Source of the DNA: Antilocapra americana
Taxonomy: Eukaryota; Chordata; Mammalia; Artiodactyla; Antilocapridae
DNA: 64,000 nt
Assembly: GCA_007570785.1 (NCBI GenBank)
Contig: ML662474.1
Span: 26,847-90,846, forward strand
Direction: 5' to 3'
Position numbers and translations under genes: made by a program
Part shown: positions 44,471-57,075 of the stretch, one piece after another
Position numbering within the stretch: the stretch's first letter is position 1
Layout: every line of letters starts with the position of its first letter
The notes under the pieces: model-generated
Seen by the model: only the letters and a program-made list of their open reading frames with translations
Databases searched by the model: none
What the model was told of the DNA's origin: nothing

Positions 44471-46672
44471 TGATAGTTTCATTCAATTAAAGATCAAATG
44501 GACATGGCTAGAGCAGGATCTGAGATTTGGAAAAGGCCAAGGTCCTCTGGAAAGGGGCAGAGACTGGGAAGAAGAAGCAAGGAAAGAATCTTCTGCCCTA
44601 GAGGCTTGTTCCCACATGTCAGAAGGCAATAGGGGAAGGTGCTGGGCTAATGCTGCCTAGGATCATCCCATAAGTCAGCACATGCCATCCCTGAGTGTGG
44701 CACACATTGGCACCATGCGAGAGAAATGACTGGTTAAGGCAGACTCTCAGCATGAAACCCAGGTATACTGGAGATGGAGTGTGAGCATCAAGTCAGTCCA
44801 GGCACTTCCACAGACTATATGACAGTGCAAAAAAATGAGGAAAGCATAGGAGTGTGATGTATGTGTGTATATATCAGCCGGATATTGCCTATGAAAGAGG
44901 GAATAGTGAGGAAGCAAGAGTGGTGGATGGTTTCCATGCAGCATCCCTTGGTTGCACCTGTGAGTGTTTCAGAGCCTGCTGCTTTTCATGCTCCAGACAC
45001 TAGGGAGTAACTGTCCTGCCTATCACTTCCATAGGTGTGCCTGCCGTGAACTTTTTCCATTCTCTGGAGTTTTGTCTTGACTGTGGAGGACAGAGGGGCA
45101 AAGGTATGTGTCTACAACTGACAGTGTTCTGACACTGGAACCAAATCTCTGATTTTTGTCATGGTGATTCTGAAGGGGATCAACACTATGAGAGTTTTAC
45201 AGGGTCCCTTGATTAAAGTGGGTGTCTTGAAAGTCCCCTGGGCCAACCTTTAACTGAGGTCTGTGGATTGTGGGTTTGTAGGATGGCAGGGAGGCCTGAG
45301 CTGTGGGCCAAGCTACCACACCAGAGAGTCAGCAGCAGAAAGAGCGTTTTAACATTTAATGTCTCAGTGAGGCCTGGGCTGGAATGAAGACTTCTCCGAG
45401 CATTTGAGAGGAGAATCATACTTTCTCCACAATGGATGCCTGAGCTGAGGGCCCAGAGTGGACAGGGTTATCAAAGGGTCATCTCTGTTTGGGCTCCATG
45501 TGATTGAATCAGTAAACTATATAGCCAGTGTGAAGGGAGTCACCCATCCCTTCTTGACCTCACATTTAGTGCCTTCTTTCAGCAGAGACTCTTTGGATCC
45601 ATGCATCCTTTTTCTGGATACTGTATCAGACACAGGCCTCTAACAGTGTCTTTGGCCACCTGGATATTCAGATGTATATGTGACCTTTTCCTGATGTGCA
45701 GACCTATCTAGTGGTGCTACGTGTCATCCGAGTGCAAAGACCCTTGCTGTTTCTTTGTGGATCCTGCTAAGAAGCCACAGGGATTCATGCCAGTGTGGTT
45801 GGCGCTGTGAACCGGTCCGAGGTGATGGTAAAATAAAGAACACAGGTGCACATCACTCAGCTCTTCTCAGTAAGTACATCCAATCCTTCCCATGTCTTTC
45901 CAGGACAGTCCCCATAATGAGCAAATCCCAACGTTTTGCAACAGTTTACACTAATTGTAACAATAGAAGGCATTGACTTGATCAGTAGAGTGACAGGAAT
46001 TATCGAAAAAGGATAAGAAAAGAGAGGTGCTTAACAAAGCCCATTGTCCTCTCCAAGTAAGCTTACAATTCTGCAAGCATGTACAAGTCTCTCTTCAGTA
46101 GTTTGTAAGAGAGTGTGGATGCACACCCAGCAGCACAAATGTGTATGTGAGCTCTAGGATCTGGCCTTGTCAAGAATGGAAGAATGGGTGTGGAAAATTT
46201 GAAAGAGCCTCTGTAAGGTACATAGACCATGGGATAGCAGAAGCACTAACACTAAGGAAACAATCCCAAGAAAGTTACCAAAGGAGCAAGATCTAAGTGG
46301 AAACATGCTGCTGCAACCTGGACTCCTGGGCAGAAAGGAAAGGCAGGGAGGAAGCACCTGGGCATATGCGTACTTGAGAAAGACACAAAGGACCTGAGAA
46401 GCAGAATGGGCATTATTCTTAGGAACTTTAGAGATGGTATGCACAGTCCCTTGGACACCCAGCAATAAAGAACTGTTTGTCCATCTCAAACATGGAGCAT
46501 TCTTTCCCCTCCATGACCAGCACATGAGCACATATTGCCTTCTTGGTTGACTGATGGTGCTGTAGCATAAGCAGCTGCTACCTGCATAGATTACCAGTTT
46601 GAAACATCATTCTTTAAACTCTGCATAGAATGCCTGGATTTCAGTACTCTGGCTTCTCTTGATCCTCTTGAT
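43900..46672 (+). repeat. Copy B of the multicopy ~3-kb unit
   Basis: The outer part of the right arm. Same block order as A, C and D, but the most diverged of the A/B/C set. About 165 bp is missing near 45,696-45,711; the corresponding bases in C are about 53,455-53,633. The frame at 45,755-45,976 shares TVPIMSKSQ..FATVY with A and C. Confidence 0.8.
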
Positions 46673-46679
46673 GCCTCTG

Positions 46680-47700
46680 GACCCACACGATGGAGTTACA
46701 GGGTAGCCTGGGATGTGTCCTCACCTGGAGGCTGGAAGCAAAGAGAACAACTTTGAAAGGGCCTCTGTACCATAAACAGCAGGCTTCAATTCTTCCAGCA
46801 CTTGTGATATATGGCTCTTAGGGAGATGCTCTCCCTTCATATGTCTCTGTTTAATGATGTTTTACCTTAGAGAGAATTCCATTTTTAAATATGGGATTCA
46901 ATGTCAGATACTGACATGTGGGTGTAATTTTGCTACATGAAGATAGAACTCAGTATTTAACACATGAATATATGCATGTGATTTTCCTCTGTGAAATATG
47001 AACTTCTTTGAATTTCATGTCTGAATATGTAGCATAAGTTTCCAAAACAAAAGAGAATTGTCTATATTTCATATGGAAATCGGTAAGCCTGTTTTACAGA
47101 ATTAAATTATAAATTTCATGTATGGCAAAAACAATAAAAACATAAATAAAAAAATAAACTTCATGTTTTATACATGTGAAAAACAAGGCAGTATCATTTG
47201 TCCATGAAATATGTAATTCTGTATATTTCCATTGGAACTTTTGGCCATTAAATTTAGCACATAAAAGACAGAATGTTGTATTTCATATATGTAGTTTTGG
47301 GTACTGATATTCCTCTATTAAATATAGAATAATTTATATTTCCCATATGAAAATCTAGGAAGAGATTTAATCCATCAATAATGAATTTTCAGTATTTCAT
47401 CAGGAAAATGTGGCTCGTGATTTTCCTACAAAAAATATTAACTACTCTATGTTTCACAAGTGATAAAGCCAAAATAGATTTGCTTACAAGAAGTTGATTT
47501 TCTCTGTGTTTAACATTTGAAACCCAAGTCACGTATGTGTCTTCCAAGGAATATTGAGTTCTTATATTTCATTCAATATCCACGTACCAAATATACTACT
47601 TGAAATATGGGATTCCTATTATTCAAATATAAAAATCAAAGTCGCTATTCTTAAATGAACTATAATTTATTTATATTTCATGTATAAAATTTCAGGTGCC
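46680..47700 (+). repeat. Unassigned joint, then another tandem-repeat array
   Basis: 46,680-46,840 matches nothing else in the window. From about 46,840 the 55-60-bp AT-rich monomer pattern (TTTCATATATG..AAAATCTAGG, CCTACAAAAAATATTAAC) returns up to 47,700, where a BovB begins. Confidence 0.6.
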
Positions 47701-47709
47701 ATGTCTAAT

Positions 47710-48835
47710 GAAAGTTCAGTTCAGTTCACTCTCTCATTCATGTCTGACTCTTTACGAACAGGCCTCCCTGTCTACCACTAATTCCCAGAGTCAACACAAA
47801 CGCATGTTAATGGTGTCAGTGATGCAATTCTGCCACCTCATCCTCTGTCATATTTTTCTTCTCCAGTCCCCAAACCTTCTCAGCATTAGAGTCTTTTCCA
47901 ATGAGTCAACTCTTTGCATGAGGTGGCCAAAATACTGGACTTTCGGCTTCAACATCAGTCCTTCCAATGAACACCCAGGACTGATCGATCTCCTTTAGGA
48001 TGGACTGGCTGGATATTGCTGCACTCCAAGGGACTCTCTATAGTCTTCTTCAACACCACAATTCAAAACGATCACTTCTTTGGCACTCAGATTTCTTGAC
48101 TGTCTGACTCTCACATCAATATTAGACCTCTGGGAAAGCCAAAGCCTTGACTAGACGGAACTTTGTTGGCAAAGCAATGTCTCTGATTTTAAATATGCTA
48201 CCTAGGTTGGGCATCACTGTCCTTCCAAGGACTAAGCGTCTTTTAATGTTATGCTGCAATCACCTCTGCAGTGATTTTGGAGCCCTACGTAGTAAAGTAT
48301 GAAACTATTTCCACTGTTTCTCCATCTATATCCTATGAAGTGATGGGACCAGATGCCATGAACTTAGTTTTCTGAATGTTGAGTTTTAAGCCAGCTTTTT
48401 CTCTCTCATCAAGAGGCTTTGTAGTTCCTCCTCAATTTCTGCCATAAGGATAGTGTCATCAACATATATGATTTTACTGATATTTCTTCCAGCAATCTTG
48501 ATTCCAGCTTGTGCTTCTTCCAAGCCAGTGTTTCTCATGAAGTATTGTGCATCCAAGTTAATAATCAGGCTGACAATATACAGCTTTGACACACACCTTT
48601 TCCTATTCGAAACCAGTGTGTTATTTCTGTTGCTTCCTGACCTGCATACATGTTTCTCAAGAGACAGGTCAGATGGTCTAGTATGGCCATCACTTTTAGA
48701 ATTTTCCACAGTTTATTGTGATTCACATACTCAAAGGCTTTGGCATAGTTAATAAAGCAGAAATATATGATTTTCTAGAACTCTCTTGCTTTTTGAATAT
48801 TGCAGCGGATGTTGGCAATTCAAAAGCTTTTTCTT
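47710..48835 (-). mobile_element. BovB LINE fragment
   Basis: The antisense 3' terminus AGTTCAGTTCACTCTCTCAT lies at the left; the copy runs through CAACATCAGTCCTTCCAATG and GTGATGGGACCAGATGCCAT to TTTTGAATATTGCAGCGGAT. A 107-codon minus frame is a remnant. It faces the next BovB head-to-head. Confidence 0.92.
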
Positions 48836-48839
48836 CTGC

Positions 48840-50330
48840 CAGTGGATATTAATAAGAGGTGGCGAAAATACATAGAAGGACTGTACAAAAAAGATAACCC
48901 TCGACGTAGAAAGACACAAAGGTGTGATGCCTCACCTAGAGCCAGAATTCTTGCAATCTGAAGTCAAGGGGCCTTTAGAAAGCATCACTAAAAATAAAGC
49001 TAGTGGAGATGATGAAATACCAGTTGAACTTTTGGAAATCTGAAAGACGATACAGTGAAAGTGCTGCCCTCAGTATGCCAGCAAATTTGGAAAACTCAGC
49101 AGGGGCCTCAAGACTTCCAAATGACAGTTTTCATCACAATCCTAAAGGTAGGCAATGCTAAAGAATACCCAAATTATCAAACCATTGCACTTATCTCATA
49201 TGGTACTAAAGTAAGGTCAAAATTCTCCAAGCCAGGCTTCAGCAATACATGAACCATGAACGTTCAGATGTTCAAACAGGTTTTAGAAAAGGCAGAGGAA
49301 GAAGAGATCAAATGGCCAATATGTGCTGAATCATTAAAAACTCAAGAGAGTTCCAGTGATGGGGAAAGAAATCTACTTCAGCTTTAACGACTATGCCAAA
49401 GCTTTTGGCTCTGTGGTTCACAATGTACTGTGGAAAATTCTGAGATGTGAATACCAGGTCATTTGACCTGCCTCTTGAGAAATCTGTATGAAGGTCAAGA
49501 AGAAATAATAAGAACAGAACATGGAACAATAGCCTGGTCTTAAATAGAACAAGGAGCATATCAAGGCTGTATATTGTCACACTGCTTATTTAACTTATAT
49601 TCAGACTGGACCATGGATAATGCTGGCCTGGGTGAAGCACAAGCTAGAATCAGACTGCTCTTAGAATTATCAAGTACCTCATATATACAGTTGAAATCAC
49701 CCTTATGGCAGAAATTGAAGAAGAGAACTATTTTAAATATTATTTTCCATTATGGTTTCTTCTAGGAGACTGTACTATTTATCAAAAGGGCCTTTTGATG
49801 GAAGTAAAACAAGAGAGTGAAAATATTGGCTTAAATTTCAACATTCAGAAAAGTATGATTATCACTTCATGGCAACTAGATGAGGAAACTGGAAACAGTA
49901 GCAGACTTTCTCTGTTGGGACTCCAAAATCACTGCATATGGTGCCTGCAGCCATTAAATTAAAAGACACTTCGTTAAGACAAGCTATGTCCAACCTAGAT
50001 AGCATATTAAACAACAGAGACATTACTTTGCTATCAAATGTTCATCTAGTCAAGGATAAGGTTTTCCTAGTAATCACGTGTGGATGTGAAAGGTGGACTA
50101 TAGAGAAAGCTGAGCACTGAAGAATTGACGTTTTGGAACTGTGGTTTTGGGAAAGGCTATTGAGATTCCATCTGGCTTAAAGAGGATCCAACCAGTGTAT
50201 ACTAAAGGAGATCAACCCTCAGTGTTCATTGTTATGACTACGGTTAAAGCTCAAACTCCATTATTTTGGCCACCTTATGTAAAGAGCTGCCTTGATCAAA
50301 GATACATGTAAATAGATTTTATTATAATTT
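48840..50330 (+). mobile_element. BovB LINE fragment
   Basis: Sense BovB from GTGGATATTAATAAGAGGTG and GAAGGACTGTACAAAAAAGA through CCAAAGCTTTTGGCTCTGTG and GCAAGCTAGAATCAGA-like words to the 3' region (AGCTCAAACTCCATTATTTT). Frames of 60-85 codons remain; frameshifts throughout. Confidence 0.92.
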
Positions 50331-50334
50331 GGTG

Positions 50335-51640
50335 TTTGAAATATTAAAACATTCATAGTTTAAGAAGCGAAATACGGAATCAAATGGGGAGAGAGTGAAT
50401 TAGCCAGTGCTCACTTCCCTATGTGCTCTCCATTTTGTATCCCTAAGAGGTCTTCACAGAGTTATACAGAAAAGAGAAGAGGGAGGAAGGAGACAGAAGT
50501 GGCCAGGAGAAAAAAGAGGGAATCAGATGGAGAGAGACAGATCCAGCCAGTAATCAGTTATATATGTGTTCTTCACAACTCGTAACTCTCAAAGAGATAC
50601 ATGGAGTTGGGTAGAGAAGAAAAGGGGGATGGGCTTGATAGAGGTGACCTGGTGGGAGAAAAGGAGAGTCAAAAATGGAGAGGTAGCAATCAAGCCAGTG
50701 ATCTCACTCTCAAGTAAAAATGGGTACTGAAGATTAGGTTCTTAAACATTCAAAGTTGATAACAAATCCTAAAAAGCGTAGATTAAAAATCTAGGCTAAA
50801 GTTTATACTCTCAAAAATACAAGTGCAAAAAAAGAAGATAACAAAAAAAGAAAAAGAAAATAAGGAAAAAAGAGGAGAAAAAATTTAGAGAATATCTACA
50901 GAGTTTGCTGAAATTCTTTTTTTTTTTTTATTGTGTTGGTTTTGCCATACAATGACATGAAACCACCATGGGTTTACATATGCTCCCCCTCGAGAACCCA
51001 CCTGCTTCCTCCCTCCTGATTCCCTCCCCCTGGGACATTTCGGTGCACCAGCCCCTAGCATCAACCCTGGGATGGTGATTGATTTCACATATGATAATTA
51101 ACATGTTTCAATGCCATTCTCCCATATCATCCCACCCTTGCCCTCTTCCATAGAGTCCACGAGTCTGTTCTATACATCTGCATTTCTAATTTTGTCTCGC
51201 ATGCAGTGTTTTCATTACCATTTTTCTAAATTCCATATATATGCTTTAGTATACTGCATTGTTGTGTTTCCTTCTGGCTTTACTTCACTCTGGATAATAG
51301 GCTCCAGTTCCATGTACCTGAGTAGAACTGATTCAAATGGATTTTTTTTTTAAATGCTGAGTAATATTCCATTGTGTATATGTTCCACAGCTTTCTTTTC
51401 CATTCAACAGTTGATGGGCATCTAGGTTGCTTCCATATCCTGGCTAGTGTAAATAATGTGGCGATGAAATTCTTATATACATATATGAAGCTTACTTAAA
51501 AATAGGGTCTTTTTTGGCTAGTAATAAATGGTATTAAAGATGAAAATTGAAGGAGTTATAGGGGACTGAAAATTAAAAAGAAATAAAAAAATTAAAAACA
51601 TAGCAATAAAAGCAGTCTTAAAAATTTAAAAGATGATCAG
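50335..51640 (+). repeat. Bovid interspersed repeat of uncertain class, split by L1
   Basis: 50,335-50,920 (GGAATCAGATGGAGAGAGAC, AAGCCAGTGATCTCACTCTC, GGTACTGAAGATTAGGTTC) and 51,487-51,640 (AAAAATAGGGTCTTTTTTGG, GAAGGAGTTATAGGGGACTG) belong together in my memory of cattle sequence, and the L1 at 50,925-51,485 separates them. I do not know the family name. Confidence 0.4.
50925..51485 (-). mobile_element. L1 3' end inserted in the bovid repeat
   Basis: The antisense L1 begins at an 11-bp T run at 50,919-50,929 and TTATTGTGTTGGTTTTGCC, then CATGGGTTTACATATGCTCC, CAGCCCCTAGCATCAACC, GATGATTTGG-free 3' ORF2 text and GTAAATAATGTGGCGATG at its 5' truncation. Confidence 0.92.
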
Positions 51641-51644
51641 AGTC

Positions 51645-54600
51645 ATAATTTGATTGCACATTTTTCAGCTATGGTGACGTATGAAACTGTCTATATTTCA
51701 TATACAAAGATCTTAATGAAAATTTTCTTAAATAAAATATGTTACTTTTCATGTTTCATATATGGTAATCTGGGAACAGATATTCCTACACGACATTTGA
51801 GCTTTCTAAATTCCACATGTGAAAATACGGTGCCAGTTTCCCAACATGAAATATGACATACATTATATTTCACACTTGATATGTGTCCAACCATTTTCTG
51901 CATGAAATATGAAGTATTCTATATAGCACATATTATTTTTTTTCTTTGGCAGAGAATACAGAAATTCAATAAAGGCTCCTCCCTGTTCCAGAGGCCCTGG
52001 ATGTCCAGTATATCACACATTTTAGAACATCTGCTCAACTATTCCTATGTGAACTACTGAATATTATGCATATCACAGACCAAGAAAAGGGTGCCAACTT
52101 CTGTCACATGATGTGTGGATATTTTGTATATTTCACAAACCAACATCTGTGTACCTATTTTACTAACTAAAACAGGGAATTATGCATATTTCAAATATGA
52201 CATCCAGGTGATAGTTTTATTCAATTAAAGATCAAATGGACAAGGCAAGGGAAAGTTCTGAGATTTGGAAAAGGCCAAGGTCCTCTGGAAAAGGGCAGAG
52301 ATTTGGATGAAGAATCACAGAAAGAGGCTGCTGCCCTAGAGTCTTGTTCACACATGTGAGAAGATGATAGGGGAAAGAACTGGGCTAATGCTGCCTAGGA
52401 TCATCCCATCAGCCAGCACATACCCTCCTCGAGGGTAGCACACATTGGCACCATGTGAGAGAAATGACTGACTAAGACAGACTCTCAGCATGAAACCCAG
52501 GTATCCTAGGAGATGGAGTGTGAGCATGGAATCAGACCAGGCATTTCCAGAGACTACATGACAGTGCAGAAAAGTGAGGAAAGCATAGGAGTGTGATGTA
52601 TGTGTGCTTGTCTCTGCCAGGTTTTGCCTGTGAACGAGGGAATAGTGAGGAAGCGAGAGTGGCGGATGGTTTCCATGCAGAGACCCGGGGACAGTGAGAG
52701 GCAGGGATGCAGCTGTGACTGTTTCAGAGTCGACTGCTTTTCAGGCTCCAGAGTCTAGGGATTATTTTTCATGCTGATTGCTCCCGTATTTATGCCTGCT
52801 GTGAACTTCTTCCTCTCTCTGAATTTTTTGTCTTGACTGTGGAGGGTAGAGGGGAAAAGATGTGTGTCTACAACTTACAGTGTTCTGACACTGGTAGAGA
52901 ATCTCTGAATTTTGCGATGGTAATCCTGAAGGGAATCAACACTATCAGAATTTTACAAGGTCCCTTGATTTTAAGTGGGCGTCTGGAATGTCCCCTGGGC
53001 CAACCTTTAATCAGGGCCTATGGATTGTGCACTCTGCAGGCTGCCAGGGAGGCCTGAGCTGCAGGTCACGCTACCACACCAGAGAGACAGCAGCAGAAAG
53101 AGAGCCTTAACATTTAGCATGTCAGTGAGGTCTGGGCTGGAATCAAGGCCTCTTTGAGGGTTTGACAGGAGAATCATGCTTTCTCCACTAGGAAAGCCTG
53201 AGTTGAGGACCCAGGGTGGACAAGGTTACCAAAGGGTCATCTATGTTGGGCTCCATGTGATTGGATTAGTAAACTGCAGAGTCAGTGTGAAGGGAGTCAC
53301 CCTTCGCTTCTTGACCGCACATTCTATGTCTTCTCTAAGCAGAGACTCTTTGGATCTATGCATACAATTTCCGGATACTGTATCAGACACAGGGCTGTAA
53401 CAGTCTCTTAGGCTATCTGGATGATCAGGTGTCAATCTGGCCTTTTCCTGACGTGAGAGACAAACTGCTGAGGAAATGGAAAGTTACAAACAGAAAGCTA
53501 CCCTTAGGATTAGCAAGAACACATGGGTCAGAAGGTGTTGAGCCCTGTTGGGGGATGGGGGTTTGTATTGCTGTGCTTTTGATTAAGGCACTAAAATGAC
53601 AAGGGATGATCTTGAGAGTTTCAGGCCTATAAATTGGTGCTCCAAATAAACTGAGTGCAAAACACCTTGCTGTTTGTTTGTGGTTCCTGGAAAGAAACCA
53701 CAGGGAATCATGCCAATGTGACTGGGCCTGTGAACCGGTCCAAGGTGATGGTAAAATAAGGAACACAGGTGCACATCAGTCAGCTTTCCTCAGTAAGTAC
53801 ATCCAACCCTTCCCATGTCTTTTAAGGACAGTCCCCATAATGAGCAAATCCCAACATTTTGCAACAGTCTACAATATTTGTAACGATAGAAGACATTGAC
53901 TTGATCAACAGAGTGAAAGGAAATATCAAAAGAAAATAAAACAAAGAAAAGAGAGGTGCCCATTATTTTCTTCAAGTATGTGTATTGTTCTGCATATGTA
54001 GAAGTTTCTTTTCAGTATTTTATATGTGTGTGTGTGTTTGCTCATCTGGCAGCACAAATTTTGTATGTTAGCTCTAGGATCTGGCCTTGTCACGAATGGT
54101 AGAATGGATATGAAAAATTTGAAAGAGCCTGCGTACGCTACATAGACAATGGGGTAGTAGAAGCACTAACACTAGGGAAACAATCGCAAGAAATTTACCA
54201 AAGGAGCAAGAACAAAATGGAAACATGCTGCTGCAACCTGGACCCCTGGGCAGAAAGGAGAGTCAGGAAGGTAGCTCCTGGGTGTATGTTTACTTCAGAA
54301 AAGACACAAAGGAGCTGGGAAGCAGAATGGGCATTATTCTGAGAAGCTTTAGAGATGGTATGCACAGTCCCTGGGACACCCAGCACTAAAGAACTGTCTG
54401 TCCCTCTCAAGTATGGAGCATTCTTTCCCCTATATGACCAGCACATGAGCACACATTGCCTTTTCACGAAGGGTTTGGAGACGACCGTGCTGGAGCATAA
54501 GCTGCTACTCCCTGCAAAGCTCGACAGTTTGAAATATCATTCCTTAAACTCTACATAGAATTACTGGATTTCAGTACTCTGGAAAGGTGGCTTCTGTTGA

Positions 54601-55080
54601 TCCTTAAGAATTATGTGACATTCATGATGCAAATCGCTTATGTGTTATTTGTCATATTTAACGTCATTTGATGCAAAGAGCTGATTCATTTGAAAAGACC
54701 CTTATGTTGGGAAAGACGGAAGGCAGGAGGAGAAGTGGACAACAGAGGATTAGCTTGTTAGATGGCATCACTGTCTCATAGACATGAGTTTAGGTAAACT
54801 TGAGGAATTGGTGGTGGGAGGCCCGGGGTGCTGCATTTCATGGGATCACAATGACTTAGATACAGTTGAGTCACAGAGCTGAACTGATGGAGAAAACAAA
54901 AGCTAAAAGTTTGGCAACTGCTAATCTTATCCAGTATCTTAAGTATATAGAATAATAAATATATGTTTAAGAGAAGATATTTGTTCAAGTCCTGAAAGTA
55001 ATTCCTAGGAGATTGCCTGAGGTTTTGTTCATCAGAATAAAGTGTAGGAAACTCTCAAGCTACTGTTAGACTTGCATTTC
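51645..55080 (+). repeat. Copy C of the multicopy ~3-kb unit
   Basis: Starts with tandem-repeat monomers matching copy A near 5,950 and ends near the match to A at about 570, where an L1 fragment cuts it. It retains the uninterrupted 44-bp site (54,645-54,688). Open frames at 52,833-53,057, 53,176-53,400, 53,678-53,899 and 54,355-54,558 have counterparts in A with altered stops. No start-to-stop gene can be assembled by eye. Confidence 0.82.
54660..54895 (+). mobile_element. BovB 3'-end fragment in copy C
   Basis: Sense BovB end: GGAAAGACGGAAGGCAGGAG, GCATTTCATGGGATCACAAT, GAGTCACAGAGCTGAACTGA. Partner of 778-1,000. Confidence 0.82.
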
Positions 55081-55084
55081 CCTC

Positions 55085-55180
55085 TCTCATAGAGTCCAAA
55101 AGACTGTTCTATGTATCTGTGTTTATTTTGCTGTCTCGCATACAGGGTTCGCCTTACCATCTTTCTAAATTCCACATGTC
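55085..55180 (-). mobile_element. L1 3'-UTR internal fragment
   Basis: ATAGAGTCCAAAAGACTGTT, TTTTGCTGTCTCGCATACAG and ACCATCTTTCTAAATTCCA. The related text TTTAACTTTACCTCACTGG at about 55,517-55,560 may be its continuation beyond about 320 bp of unassigned DNA. Confidence 0.8.
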
Positions 55181-55600
55181 TCTTCTGTTGTAACAGTTAT
55201 TCCAGAGCAAACTTTGAGGACCTTAACTTTTTTAGAATCCTGAAATGCCTTTATTTTCAACTTGTCCATAATTACCCGTACAAGTGGAAGAGGCTGATGC
55301 TTGGAATATTCTCCACTTCTGGATATAACAGTAAGTCTAGCTTCAGGGCAACAAACTAGTGGTATTTTCTCCTCCCCTGAATATTACTTATATGGAAAGA
55401 TAACTGATGGATAGCTGATACATCCTAGAGGGATCATGATTTAGCCATCCAGAAGTACAACAATCCAGCCTTACTTCCTCATATTTCTAGCAGAATAAAA
55501 TGATATTTGTTTATTTTCTTTAACTTTACCTCACTGGAATAAGGCTCCAACATGTCCCTCATATTTGGTATTAAATATGCTCTAAAACTCTCTTCCTTCA
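55181..55600. other. Unassigned sequence
   Basis: An 82-codon plus frame (55,111-55,359) starts inside the L1 fragment and is not convincing. Nothing else is recognised. Confidence 0.5.
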
Positions 55601-57075
55601 CTTACATCAGTCATGCACTTCAGTTTCTCAGTAATGTCTGACATTTCATGACCCCTTAGACTACAACACACTAGGCCTCTTTTCTGACTCTAATTCAAAG
55701 AGTTTACTCAAACTCATCGAGTCAGTGAAGTCTGCCATTCATCTCGTCCTCTGTAGTCCCCTTCTCCTCCAAATTCAATAAATCCCAGCATCAGGGTACG
55801 TTCAAATGAGTCAGTTCTTTGCATCAGGTGGCCAAAATATTGGATTTTAAGATTCAGCCTCAGCCCCTCCAATGAAAATTCAGGATTGATTTCCTTTAGG
55901 GTGGACTGGTTGTATATTCTTGCATCCGAAGGGACTCTCAAAAATCACCTCCAACATCACCATTGATAAACAACAATTCTTTGGTTCTCAGCTTTCTCGG
56001 TAACCCAATTGTCACACCCATACATGACTATTGGAAAAAAAAATATATATAGCTTTGACTAGATGGATATTTGCTGGAAAAATAATGTCTCTGTTTTCTA
56101 ATATGCTGTCTACACTGGGAATAAGTTTTCTTCCAAGAAGCAAGTGTCCTTTAATTTCATGGCTGCAGTCACCATGTGCCATGAATTTGGTGCCCCCAAA
56201 ATAAAGTCTCTCACAGTTTCTATTGTTTCTCCATCTATTTGAAAAGAAGCAAGGCCACCAGATTCCATGTGTGCAGAGCTTTAAGCCAACTTTTTCACTC
56301 TCCTTCTTCATTTTAAGAAAGAGGCTCTTTCAATCTTCTTCATTTTCTGCCAAAAAATTATTGTCACCCTCATTTCTGAGGTTATTGGTATTTTTCCTGA
56401 CAATCTTGATGCCAGCTTGCGATTCATCCAGCCCATCATTACTCATGATGTACTCTGCATATAAAATAAAGAAGTCAGGAGACAATATACAGAATCGATG
56501 TACTCCTTTCCAGCTTTAGAAATATTCTGTTGTTCCAAATCCAGTCATAATTACCACTTCATGACCTGCATACAGATTTCTCAGGAGGCAGGCCAGGTGG
56601 TATGGAATTCTCATCTCTTCAAGAATTTTTCATTTTTTTGTGATTCACACCTTCAAAGATTTTGACACGGTCCATAAAGCATAAGTATAGCACCACCCCA
56701 CCTAGGACCCTCTTGATTTTTCGATGATCCAACAGATGTTGGCAATGGGACCTATGGTAACCCTGCTTTTTCCAAATCCAGCTTGAACATCTCTAAGTTC
56801 ATGGTATATTTTCTCTTGAAAGCTGATTTGGAGAATTTTGAACATTACTTTGCTAGTGTTGAGATGAGTGAAATGTGTGCTATTCTGTGGATTCTTGGCC
56901 TTGCCTTTCTTTGAGATTGGAATGAAAACTGACCTTTTCCCTTCCTGGAATACTGGTGAGTTTCCAAATTTGCTAACTTGAAGTGTGGAGCACTTTGTCA
57001 ACATCAACTTTTAGAATTTGAAATAACTCAATTGAGTTTTCATCACCTCCACTAGGTTTGTCCATAGTGAGTTTT
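55600..57075 (-). mobile_element. BovB LINE fragment
   Basis: The antisense copy has its 3' terminus CACTTCAGTTTCTCAGTAAT at the left and extends to CACCTCCACTAGGTTTGTCC. Minus frames of 75, 99 and 101 codons are remnants (the last with FQEKIYHELRDVQAGFGKSR, a reverse-transcriptase segment). Confidence 0.92.

Larger units (their letters stand above)
31060..46672 (-). repeat. Right arm of the large inverted repeat
   Basis: Reverse complement of about 3,035-19,330 (anchors are listed with the left arm). Private insertions are L1 at 33,485-34,740 and L1 at 41,479-41,960; it lacks the left arm's 11,826-13,676 and 17,483-18,072 DNA. Near 45,700 it lacks about 165 bp that copies A, C and D all have. 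Outer homology ends at about 46,672. Confidence 0.9.

Noticed and set aside
53678..53899. 73-codon frame recurring in copies A, B and C, with a CAGTAAGTAC donor-like site in C
   Set aside because: Substitutions are spread over all codon positions by eye, copy D breaks the frame, and no acceptor or partner exon could be identified.
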